64,000 nucleotides of DNA, from positions 2,460,270-2,524,269 of the forward strand of contig CM034538.1 in the NCBI GenBank assembly GCA_020002185.1, read 5' to 3'. This stretch comes from Paraescarpia echinospica (lineage: Eukaryota; Annelida; Polychaeta; Sabellida; Siboglinidae). How positions within the stretch are numbered: the first letter of the stretch is position 1; each line of letters begins with the position of its first letter. Below the pieces are notes generated by a model, which worked only from the letters and a program-made list of their open reading frames with translations, ran no database searches and had not been told where the DNA came from. Positions 25,853-34,689 of the stretch are shown in pieces. The position numbers were made by a program, and so were the translations under genes.

Positions 25853-25969
25853 GTCCAGTTGATTACATCTGCCCTGCCACAAACACGTGTAAGATCGACA
25901 AACACCGACGGAAGAGTTGCCAGGCATGTCGACTACGCAAGTGTCTCGCAATGGGCATGTCAAAAGGAA
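25853..25969 (+). CDS. ER: ER exon: DNA-binding domain, second zinc finger
   Basis: It completes the DNA-binding domain. The second module has C-x5-C (CPATNTC), nine residues, then C-x2-C (CQAC), followed by [13 protein letters not shown]. The D-box PATNT, used for dimerisation, is close to PATNQ of vertebrate ER. The basic RLRKC helix and GM are conserved. The acceptor CTACAG and donor GGAA/GTAAGT are canonical. Phase 1 in and out gives an uninterrupted junction, LQGPVDYIC, with the previous exon. Confidence 0.97.
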
Positions 25970-26544
25970 GTAAGTGTCCCCTTCATTGAGTCGAACAAAC
26001 CTCTTTATTCCGACCACAGTCATTGCTTTGAGTGTTTCCAACATTGACTGATATTTTGTATGGTCAATGTAATGTTTGTGCAAAACAAAAGTCATATAGA
26101 TGTAGTTTGTTGTAGATGTTGTCGGTGATCATATAAATATATATATATCCTGTGAAGGGTTGTAGTTGTGTTATCTGTTAGTTAATTTTCAGGATACAGA
26201 GTCCTTGTTTAAATCGTATTATATTTACCATAATGTAATAAGCTTACTGCCTGTTGAAAATATGGTTAACTATCATATATATATGCCTTTAATGTCAAAT
26301 CGTGACCTCACGGAAGCAAACTACTTTTAGTGAATGGTCAAGTTTAAGAAGGTAGGCTGCTTCATTCTGACACTTCAGCCTTGAAGGTGTGTAAAAACTT
26401 TGTTTACTGAGAGTATCGTGTGAACATATCTCAAGCGATAGATGAAGTTTGTAGTCTTCAGTTGGTTGATCTGCAGCCATAGTGTCTGTCACAAATAGTC
26501 GCCGTCTCTGTCTCGCTGTGTTAACTTGGCCCATTTCTCTGCAG
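25970..26544 (+). other. ER intron
   Basis: Non-coding 575 bp, with a short (AT)n tract near 26,137-26,150; it ends in a strong acceptor (TTTCTCTGCAG). Confidence 0.8.
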
Positions 26545-26630
26545 ATTGTCGCAAAGAAAAGAGCAGCAAATCGGGGAGAGCGACAAAGAGGAAAGCCGAA
26601 CTAAAGGACACCGACGGAATGGATGCTAAG
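26545..26630 (+). CDS. ER: ER exon: hinge (D domain)
   Basis: It encodes about 29 residues dominated by Lys, Arg, Ser and Asp (CRKEKSSKSGRATKRKAEL). This fits the basic hinge that carries nuclear-localisation signals in ER. It enters in phase 1 and leaves in phase 0 at AAG/GTAGAG. Its place between the DNA-binding and ligand-binding exons supports the call despite its short length. Confidence 0.9.
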
Positions 26631-27615
26631 GTAGAGTCTTCAGTTCTCATTTTTAATACAAACTATTACACATTATTTTGTTATATATATTTTATGTATA
26701 CATAAAAAAAAATAACTTGTGTTATTATGATTGTGAGACTTGCATGCAGTGTTGCATTTTTGCATTTCTCTGAGTACTTCATACATCCTTCGTGTGTATG
26801 ATCAGTTGTACCTTGGCAGATTTAATTTACTAAGTGACTCATCAAAATATATGTCAACATCCAAAGGTCACATTTTGCCTTGCGGAGAAAGAGGATTTAA
26901 AGCAGCTCTGCCCTGTGGTGGCATGGACAGGAAAGGTCGTTCATTAGCAGCGCTCAATGCATGATCACATTGTGAGTCACACTGGGAGTGTTTATCTCGT
27001 AGTTAAGCCAGTGTTCATGTGTTGTTTTGCTGGAGCACACAGGCGGCAGGAGTTGTGATTAGTTGTTAGTAGTGACTGGCTGCGGAGTGGCCTCAATAGA
27101 AGCCGGGCTGGCATGTCAGCATGTGGGGTCTACGCCAGGCACCTGTATCAAGCCCAGTGATGACGTCTCTCACCCTCTCTTAGTCTCATCTATTATTCAC
27201 TGCTTTTGCTGGCAGTTTATTGTTAAGTGCCACAGTGAAATTGATGTGCGAGAATATGTGCATGTAAACATGTGCACACATGGCCTTGGTCTAACATGAT
27301 TTCTTGTTTAGTTGTTTAGTCATTTGGCTAAGAAGTTGCATTTCTTAGCCATTTAATTTTTTTCCAGCCAAACTGGAATTTTGTTTAGTTTTAGACAAAA
27401 CGTAATATTGTTTTAGCTAAATGGTTAGTACAAACAAGCACCTGCAAATGCACACACACATACACAGTTATCGAATAACAGCAAGGCTCAGTATTATAAT
27501 ATTATTAGCGTATCATTTCTTATGCTTCTGCAGTACTTCCTTTACCATTCCTTGTTTATATATGACATAAAATACTTAACAACGTTGCTAATTTGACCTG
27601 TATCCTTGTTGCCAG
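26631..27615 (+). other. ER intron
   Basis: Non-coding 985 bp; only chance ORFs were seen. Confidence 0.8.
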
Positions 27616-27934
27616 ATGTTCAAAGACGACAGTAGAAGCCCCCAGTGCAGTCCACAACACACGTTTACGGACACCCTCAGCACAGCCTTACCAATGTCCC
27701 ACAACTCCATGCCAATGCCTCTGTCAACGTCGCCCTCTGGTGGTAACCTCAAGATGACGGAGGCACCCCCTATGCATCCCCTGGTGGAGCACCTGCTACA
27801 GATCGACCCGCCCGTGCGCATGACGGGACACGACAACTCACAGCCGGACACAGAGCTTGGTCTCATTACATCACTCATCAAACTGGCGGACCTCGAGCTT
27901 GTAGACATCATCAGCTGGGCCAAGGCAATACCTG
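27616..27934 (+). CDS. ER: ER exon: distal hinge and LBD helices 1-3
   Basis: It encodes 106 residues. The first 65 or so are a Ser/Pro/Met-rich hinge. From about residue 80 the LBD begins (LGLITSLIKLADLELV), leading into helix 3 (ELVDIISWAKAIPG), which matches the WAKxxPG part of the nuclear-receptor signature and resembles ELVHMINWAK of vertebrate ERs. The acceptor TTGCCAG and donor CCTG/GTGAGT are canonical; it leaves in phase 1. The intron falls exactly after WAKxxPG, as between exons 4 and 5 of human ESR1. Confidence 0.95.
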
Positions 27935-28660
27935 GTGAGTAGTATACCTGCAAATCTACAAGAACACAGCCTGGTTCGTTTGATTAATGTTGCCTCAGTC
28001 CGGTGGCTGCTATTGATGAGTGGTTGTTGTGTATGTCTTTTTTTCGTTGATTTATCCGAGGGATGCACAGTTGGGGAGGTTTTTATTAATTGGAAAAAAA
28101 TTGTAATTAGAGGCAGGCAAAATAGATCAAAGTTCTGCAGTTATTGGCAAAACCTGTCTCAAACTTCTTTCTTGGAAAGTACATTACCTGAATAAATTGT
28201 GCATTCCACCAACTGAACATGGAGTACGGCCCTTGATTCATGGTCTCGTGGTTTGTGAAATATGTAATAATATCCAAACTGTTTTCCCTGCTGCAAAATT
28301 GGAGTGTCAAGAATTTCATTGCCATAATTCTTGCATGCAAGTATAACATGTATCAATTTATGTGTGGGGTTTACTGTCTAGTACCAAGCGTTTGTTAACC
28401 TCAAATGAAGATACAGTTTTATGATGATTACTAGATGTGGTCCTGAGTAATTAATTACTGCACTGATGAGCAAGGCATAATAGAGCATCAGTGCAAGATA
28501 AGACTAACTGTCTAGTACCAAGCGTTTGTTAACCTCAAATGAAGATGCAGTTTTATGATGATTACTAGATGTGGTCCTGAGTAATTAATTACTGCACTGA
28601 TGAGCAAGGCATAATAGAGCATCAGTGCAAGATAAGACTAACGTAGAGTCTCTCTTGCAG
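27935..28660 (+). other. ER intron with 134-bp tandem duplication
   Basis: The right 290 bp consist of a two-copy direct repeat (listed separately) followed by the acceptor TCTCTCTTGCAG. Confidence 0.85.
28373..28640. repeat. 134-bp tandem duplication, two copies
   Basis: 28373-28506 and 28507-28640 are almost identical; I saw one difference (GAAGATACAG versus GAAGATGCAG). The second copy ends 20 bp before the splice acceptor of the disrupted LBD exon. Confidence 0.95.
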
Positions 28661-28764
28661 GCTACCCAGACCTTGGAGGTGATTGTGTGTGGTCTCATGT
28701 GGCGGTCCATGCCATTCTCTGACTGCGAGAACCTTGTCTTCGCTCCAGACCTCTACTTCAACAA
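28661..28764 (+). CDS. ER: ER exon: LBD helices 3-6, with internal frame-breaking loss
   Basis: The exon matches ESR1 exon 5 but is internally short. It starts GYPDL in the frame set by the previous exon (GAC ends at 28671). From 28673 the ER homology continues in another frame: LEVIVCGLMWRSM and LVFAPDLYFN. The expected stretch between, holding the D-Q-x-x-L-L half of the receptor signature, is absent. Comparison with ESR1 exon 5 (139 nt) and the phase required by the next exon imply about 41 nt missing. As written, translation hits a stop near 28,721. The donor AACAA/GTACGT is canonical. This is a real mutation, an allele, or an assembly collapse; the sequence alone cannot say which. Confidence 0.9.
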
Positions 28765-29317
28765 GTACGTCATATCTCATGTCACATCTTGTGTCATCAT
28801 GTCACATCTCATGTCATCACGTCACATCTCATGTCATCATGTCACATCTCATGTCATCACGTCACATCTCATGTCATCATGTCACATCTCATGTCATTGT
28901 GTGTATTCATTTACACAGATATCCTTGCGCTATTGTTTGCAGAATAAACATCAGCATGGTCTAATTAACGAGGGTCGATTTGTTACTGTCGGTTTAGATT
29001 TTCATGTATTGCATTATTTGCATGACAAATTACTTCTTTTAAAATCGTATAAATCATTCACACAATGCTACGTGATGTGAAACTATAATTAAATGTATGA
29101 TATTCAGCATTAATGTTAACCGTATATTTAGTATTATGATGATAAAATAGAGGTTTTTAAAATATATTATGTACAATGTTTTGATTTTTGTGCACTTAAC
29201 CTCAGCATATTATTAGTCTTCCAACACTTGGGTAGAACAGTATGCATTTAGACTGTAGCTTTATTGCATCGTGCTAGTGTTGAGTGATGTCTACATTGTC
29301 CGTGTGTCATGTCACAG
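28765..29317 (+). other. ER intron starting with a 20-bp minisatellite
   Basis: From 28781 to about 28,900, units of about 20 bp (ATGTCATCATGTCACATCTC) run six or so times, beginning within about 16 bp of the splice donor. The remainder is AT-rich and non-coding. Confidence 0.85.
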
Positions 29318-29448
29318 GTCGCGCTGTGTCCTCAGCAAGTTCTGGCCCATCTGTCTCAACCTCTCAGACCTTCGCAATGTCTTCCGTCGTCTCAGTATCA
29401 ACCGAGAGGAGTTCGTCCTCATCCGCACGATGGTTCTCCTCAATGCTG
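29318..29448 (+). CDS. ER: ER exon: LBD helices 6-8
   Basis: The frame from the previous donor (AA + G) gives SRCVLSKFWPICLNLSDL and then INREEFVLIRTMVLLNAG. It corresponds to ESR1 exon 6, whose end is EEFVCLKSIILLNSG. The acceptor GTCACAG and donor GCTG/GTAGGT are canonical; it enters in phase 2 and leaves in phase 1. Length is 131 nt against 134 nt in the vertebrate exon. Helix 8 residues (EEF and a run of Leu/Ile) are intact. No downstream exon completing helices 9-12 was recognised in the window. Confidence 0.95.
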
Positions 29449-30372
29449 GTAGGTGTCACTGCAAGCATCATCGAAAGGGACTTAGTAAATATAAACAATT
29501 CCAACTTTTTGGGAAGGATTGACCCTACCAACCCATATAAAAATAAAAACATCTATCTAATTTTGTTGGCGATATTCCAAATGGACCCAAGTCCACCCAT
29601 CCATATGAATTTTTTTATTGGAATTTGTATATTGACAAAGTCCCTAAGTGTATAGGGTACATATTGTATTGATGTTTGGGGTACATAATGAAATGAAGAG
29701 CTTATTTCTGTAGCAGTGACTGTGGAGAATCCCTCCAACACCGGCCTTACTAAGTGTGCACCACGTGATAATTGTCCTGTTGAATCTTATCTCGGTTTAA
29801 TATAGAACAGTGCTAGTGAATGAATGTTGGTAGAGTGGCCCTGCAATGCATTGATCAGTTGACCCACTATCCCTTGTGAACAGGCATCATATCACTAAAG
29901 TTTAGCCTCAAGGACATGGCCAGGAGATATCGATTTGTGCGAATTTGGCCGAGCGGTCAGGTGCTTATACAACCTAGCAACTGTATGCTCGGCCACGCGT
30001 GTCCGCCGCGCTCACTCACGCATGTCATGCCATGACTGACCCAGTTTGTACAGCAGTGCCCACAGCAAACGAGGTCACTAGCTGCAGGCGTCAGGCCACA
30101 TAGTGTAATGACCTCCTAGAGATGTCATGTGACCGCTGAATAACAAGATAATTGGACTAGTGGCTTTGTATTGACATCCTAGGCCTATAGGATTGATTGA
30201 GGAGCTCTTGTAAGAATAGGCTCCAACATGGAAGGACTAGTAAACAGTTGTACCTGGTGCATGAGTGGTGGAGGCAATGGTGGAAGTAATTACAAGTGAC
30301 TGTGCAGTGAGGCATGGAGTGAGTGTACAGTGCCCTAGTTGTGACGCTAGTTGTGACGCACACGGACCGGTT
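29449..30372 (+). other. ER intron or gene end up to the gap
   Basis: No exon was recognised. Near 29,942-29,955 a Ser/Leu-tRNA-like A-box (TTGGCCGAGCGGTC) appears without a B box. Confidence 0.5.
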
Positions 30373-31372
30373 NNNNNNNNNNNNNNNNNNNNNNNNNNNN
30401 NNNNNNNNNNNNNNNNNNNNNNNNNNNNNNNNNNNNNNNNNNNNNNNNNNNNNNNNNNNNNNNNNNNNNNNNNNNNNNNNNNNNNNNNNNNNNNNNNNNN
30501 NNNNNNNNNNNNNNNNNNNNNNNNNNNNNNNNNNNNNNNNNNNNNNNNNNNNNNNNNNNNNNNNNNNNNNNNNNNNNNNNNNNNNNNNNNNNNNNNNNNN
30601 NNNNNNNNNNNNNNNNNNNNNNNNNNNNNNNNNNNNNNNNNNNNNNNNNNNNNNNNNNNNNNNNNNNNNNNNNNNNNNNNNNNNNNNNNNNNNNNNNNNN
30701 NNNNNNNNNNNNNNNNNNNNNNNNNNNNNNNNNNNNNNNNNNNNNNNNNNNNNNNNNNNNNNNNNNNNNNNNNNNNNNNNNNNNNNNNNNNNNNNNNNNN
30801 NNNNNNNNNNNNNNNNNNNNNNNNNNNNNNNNNNNNNNNNNNNNNNNNNNNNNNNNNNNNNNNNNNNNNNNNNNNNNNNNNNNNNNNNNNNNNNNNNNNN
30901 NNNNNNNNNNNNNNNNNNNNNNNNNNNNNNNNNNNNNNNNNNNNNNNNNNNNNNNNNNNNNNNNNNNNNNNNNNNNNNNNNNNNNNNNNNNNNNNNNNNN
31001 NNNNNNNNNNNNNNNNNNNNNNNNNNNNNNNNNNNNNNNNNNNNNNNNNNNNNNNNNNNNNNNNNNNNNNNNNNNNNNNNNNNNNNNNNNNNNNNNNNNN
31101 NNNNNNNNNNNNNNNNNNNNNNNNNNNNNNNNNNNNNNNNNNNNNNNNNNNNNNNNNNNNNNNNNNNNNNNNNNNNNNNNNNNNNNNNNNNNNNNNNNNN
31201 NNNNNNNNNNNNNNNNNNNNNNNNNNNNNNNNNNNNNNNNNNNNNNNNNNNNNNNNNNNNNNNNNNNNNNNNNNNNNNNNNNNNNNNNNNNNNNNNNNNN
31301 NNNNNNNNNNNNNNNNNNNNNNNNNNNNNNNNNNNNNNNNNNNNNNNNNNNNNNNNNNNNNNNNNNNNNNNN
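30373..31372. other. Assembly gap, 1000 N
   Basis: Exactly 1000 N, a conventional gap size. The right side enters directly into a minisatellite, which probably caused the break. The ORFs spanning it are artefacts. Confidence 0.99.
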
Positions 31373-31925
31373 CTTATGAGTATGTCTGCCAGGGTAGTGT
31401 AGTCAACTACCACCACTAGCTTGTGAGGATGTCTTCCAGGGTAGTGTAGTCAACTACCACCACTAGCTTGTGGGGATGTCTGCCAGGGTAGTGTAGTCAA
31501 CTACCACCACTAGCTTGTGAGGATGTCTGCCAGGATAGTATAGTCAACTACCATCACTAACTTGTGAGAATGTCTGTCCGGGTAGTGTAGTCAACTTACC
31601 ACCACTAGCTTGTGATGATGTCTGTCAGGGTAGTGTAGTCAACTACCACCACTAGCTTGTGAGGATGTCTGTCCGGGTAGTGTAGTCAACTTACCACCAC
31701 TAGCTTGTGATGATGTCTGTCAGGGTAGTGTAGTCAACTACCACCACTAGCTTGTGAGGATGTCTGTCAAGGTAGTGTAGGCAACTTACCACCACTAGCT
31801 TGTGTGGATGTCTGTCAGGGTAGTGTAGTCAACTTACCACCACTAGCTTGTGATGATGTCTATCAGGGTAGTGTAGTCAACTAACACCACTAGCTTGTGT
31901 GGATGTCTGTCAGGGTAGTGTAATA
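31373..31925. repeat. 47-48-bp minisatellite, about 11-12 units
   Basis: Units contain AGGGTAGTGTAGTCAACTAC and CACCACTAGCTTGTG. Two unit types (AACTACC and AACTTACC) partly alternate, suggesting higher-order duplication. The array continues into the gap, so its true length is unknown. Confidence 0.93.
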
Positions 31926-32133
31926 GTTTGGTCGGTGGGATAGGCGTGTACCACGATCCATTGCTTCCTCTTCTTAAGAACGGAGACACGAGGCTGATGT
32001 CGTCATCGAAGACATCGGCGTCGTGGCGGTGGTGGTGGTGGAGTGATTGGGCGAGGGGGGTCACTCCGTGATATGGGAGCGACCGAGCATACCGGCTTTG
32101 CTGCTGCTGCTGCTGCTGCTGACAGGGGCTGCT
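31926..32133 (-). CDS. Putative terminal exon, His/Asp-rich with NG-x-W motif (copy 1)
   Basis: On the minus strand a good acceptor (TATTCTTTCTACAG, ending at 32134) opens a reading frame. In order it has a Gln run, a run of four His, an Asp-rich stretch (DADVFDDDIS), then SPFLRRGSNGSWYTP. It runs into the neighbouring minisatellite and stops at 31843. A similar exon on the opposite strand lies at 33811-34148: both have HHHH, DDDI or EDDI, then FL-x4-NG-x-W. I do not recognise the family and infer coding only from this resemblance and the splice signal. Confidence 0.4.
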
Positions 32134-32283
32134 GTAGAAAGAATACACGTTAGAACTTCAGCGTCATACAATATAGCATTTTCTCAACCGTTTGATACTT
32201 TTCCAAATAACGCGCATGCGTACTTCACACTAATACCATTATCTTATTCAATTATCAGCGTGCATACTTAATTTATCCCAGGC

Positions 32284-32742
32284 ATTTTGTTTTCGAAAAA
32301 AGTTTCCGGTCACGTCAGTACATTCACCGTTAAATCTCTCTTTACATCACATTTCTCTAATATCGATGCATCTCCAGTTTCCTGACTCCACACTGAACCT
32401 ATACAACGTTTAGTTTCATGCTTTTAACGTCTCTTTTATCGTTTGTAAAAATCCTTTGTTCTCCGTTCACATTCCAATCGCGATAAGTCACGCGCAACAG
32501 ATGTCACAACGCATTCCGCCTAGTCTACCGAGGAATTTGTTTTAAAAAAAAAGTTAGCGTTCACGTCAGTACATCCATTGTCAAATGTGACTTTTACAGC
32601 AAATTTCTCTAATATCACTGCATCTCGTGTTTCCTGACCCTCCAGGGATCGTATACAACGTTTAATTTCATGATTTTAACGTTTCGTTTATCGTTTATAA
32701 AAATCCTTTGTTCTCCGTTCACATTCCAATCAAGATAAGCCG
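32284..32742. repeat. Diverged direct duplication, offset about 251 bp
   Basis: 32284-32490 and 32535-32742 align along their length. Shared blocks include CACGTCAGTACAT, TTTCTCTAATATC and ATCCTTTGTTCTCCGTTCAC. Identity looks to be around 75-80% by eye. There is no coding capacity. Confidence 0.8.
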
Positions 32743-32889
32743 TAGTGTCATGCGCCGCCGCCACTGCTGTTTGACGGCGCGCACATTTCATACACACTTT
32801 TACAGTCACGCGCAATCAACGTCTATACATCGCTCCGAACTTTTCATCAAACATGACCACACCACATAAGTCAACGCCACGGTAAGATC

Positions 32890-33790
32890 CAACACATTTA
32901 AACAGTTGTTGTAACTACGCGTCATGCATGCATGCATGCATGCATTTTATCATTTAAACAGTTGTAAGTACGCGTACATGTCTCTCATTTTACTACAGTT
33001 GTTGTAAGTACACAACATGCATGTATTTTACCGTTTAAATAGTACGCATGCATGCATGCATGTATTTTACTGTTTAAATAGTACGCATGCCTGCATGTAT
33101 TTTATTTTACCGTTTAAACAGTTGTTGTAACTACGCCTGCATGCATGCATCTTATTTTACCATTTAAACAATTGTAAGTACGCGCGTGCGTGCATGTGTA
33201 CGTGCATCTCTCATTTTATTTTTACTACAGTTAAGTACGCAAACTTGCATGCATTTTACCGTTTATGTCTCATTTTATTTCATCATTTAAACAATGCATC
33301 ATTTTATTTTACCGTTTAAACAATGTCTCATTTTATTTCACAACTATTGTAATGCATCATATTTTACAGTTTAAACAGTTGTTGTAACTACGCCTGCATG
33401 CATGCATTGTATTTTACCATTTAAACAATTGTAAGTGTATGCATGTGTACGTGCATATCTCTCATTTTATTTTTACTACAGTTAAGTACGCATGCATGCA
33501 TGCATGCATGCATTTTACCGTTTAAATACCATGTCTCATTTTATTTCATCATTTAAACAATGTCTCATTTTATTTTATCATTGTGTCTCATTTTATTTCA
33601 CAACCATTGTAATGCATCATTTTATTTTATCATTGTGGTTCTCATTTTATTTCATCATTTAAACAATGTCTCATTTTATTTTATCATTGTGTCTCATTTT
33701 ATTTCACAACCATTGTAATGCATCATTTTATTTTACCATTGTGGTTCTCATTTTATCATTTAAACAATGCATGGTTCTCATCCTTTGTTT
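32890..33790. repeat. Degenerate satellite of GCATGC and TTTACCGTTTAAAC blocks
   Basis: Short blocks recur irregularly: GCATGCATGCATGCAT, CATTTTATTTTACC, GTTTAAACAGTTGTTGTAA, TCTCATTTTATTTCA. Units are of variable length, so this is a decayed or slippage-prone satellite. Some GCATGC runs are self-complementary and alternate purine and pyrimidine. Confidence 0.8.
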
Positions 33791-33810
33791 AAAATGTATT
33801 GTGGTTTTAG

Positions 33811-34148
33811 TTCGTAGACCGATCCAACTGCCTACAACCGGCACATTATCACGGACGACCAAGCCGACATGCACGGTCGCTCCTTTCACCCTCACGTTGC
33901 CTCCTACGCACGTCATCACGCCGACAGGCACTGACAGCCATCACCACCACTACGACTCTGACGACGATGAAGACGACATCGCCGATCTGGCCAGAGTATT
34001 CCTCGTCAAGCAGCCCAACGGGCTATGGACAATAGGGCGACCCGTTGGCCGCGGGCGAATGCTGGCCGAATGCTCGCCTATCATACTGCTCCGCAATAAA
34101 TATTTCAGTCACTACTCACGTTTTCACGCGTCTGTTTCCAATGCATAA
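33811..34148 (+). CDS. Putative terminal exon, His/Asp-rich with NG-x-W motif (copy 2)
   Basis: An acceptor (TGTGGTTTTAG, ending at 33810) opens a frame running 112 codons to a TAA at 34148. It begins RRPIQLPTTGT, is Thr/Pro-rich, then has HHHH, DSDDDEDDIADLARVF and LVKQPNGLWTIGRP, ending in a basic and aromatic tail. GC content jumps against the AT-rich flanks, a coding sign. It resembles the minus-strand exon at 31926-32133 in the order His run, acidic run, FL, NG-x-W. No known domain was recognised; the upstream exon is not identified. Confidence 0.5.
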
Positions 34149-34282
34149 ACACCCTACTGAACATTAGTGTATTTATGCATTTGATTTTTATTGTAATCCC
34201 ACGACTAGAACGTATTTAAACGCACAACGCATTGGTTTCGTTTTAATCCTTCCACCAGAACGTTGTTTACCGTTAGCCAGCT

Positions 34283-34453
34283 ATGCTCTCATCCAGGGGT
34301 CAAAGTCCACTAGAGCAGCAGCCGGCCTTAATCGCTGCAGCAGCAGTCGTCGCTCTTATCGTTGCTGTCAACATAGGGTACAGTGCGCCATTCATGACCA
34401 AAAAAAAAAACTGCACACAGTCATTTCATAGTGGTTATATATTACCGCAATAA
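34283..34453 (+). CDS. Possible 56-residue single-pass membrane peptide
   Basis: This short ORF begins MLSSRGQSPLEQQ and continues into a hydrophobic segment, residues 15-33 (LIAAAAVVALIVAVNIGY). A basic KKK patch and a short tail follow. The arrangement fits a small membrane protein, or a membrane exon of a larger gene. It lies 135 bp downstream of the NG-x-W exon. No homology is known and the ORF is short enough to be chance. Confidence 0.25.
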   Translation: MLSSRGQSPLEQQPALIAAAAVVALIVAVNIGYSAPFMTKKKNCTQSFHSGYILPQ

Positions 34454-34489
34454 ACGCATTATTGCTTACGGCAGCACGCTCTAGGTACG

Positions 34490-34580
34490 GCGTTGATTGC
34501 TAGGGTCGAATCAAATCTTTCGATCCCTAGGCGAACGCTCTCCTAAGAGCAGTGGTTTTACCCCGGTTATACCGCCGCTA
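34490..34580 (-). ncRNA. tRNA-like fragment (copy 1)
   Basis: On the minus strand: a D-arm-like hairpin (GCTCT-TAGG-AGAGC, + coordinates 34537-34550) and an anticodon-arm-like segment with loop CTAGGGA (U33, AGG). A partial B-box-like TTCGACCC follows. No acceptor stem pairs well. It is a decayed relative of the copy at 34598-34675. Confidence 0.35.
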
Positions 34581-34597
34581 GGGGGAATCTAAAAAGG

Positions 34598-34675
34598 GTC
34601 GACGAACGGATTCGGACCCGGAATCTTTCGATCCCTAGTCGCATACTCTCCCAGGAGAGCTAATCCGTCGTCGAC
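34598..34675 (-). ncRNA. tRNA-like structured sequence with T5 terminator (copy 2)
   Basis: On the minus strand the ends pair perfectly (GTCGACGA with TCGTCGAC, 8 bp). They continue, after one bulge, as CGGATT with AATCCG. Inside are a D-arm-like hairpin (CTCTC-CTGG-GAGAG) and an anticodon-like loop CTAGGGA (AGG). A B-box-like GGTCCGAATCC has one mismatch to consensus. TTTTT follows two bases past the stem, a Pol III terminator. Canonical T-stem pairing is lost, so it is a tRNA relic or a tRNA-derived element rather than a working tRNA. Confidence 0.4.
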
Positions 34676-34689
34676 GTTTATACAATGGT

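Noticed and set aside
25183..25969. Estrogen-related receptor (ERR) rather than ER
   Set aside because: The P-box is EGCKA and the D-box PATNT, as in ER; ERR has EACKA.
29890..29960. Possible next ER exon starting GIISLKFSLKDM after an AG at 29,881-29,882
   Set aside because: Phase is possible but the sequence has no resemblance to LBD helices 8-9.
30157..31419. Three ORFs of 359-419 residues around the gap
   Set aside because: They consist almost entirely of N translated as X.
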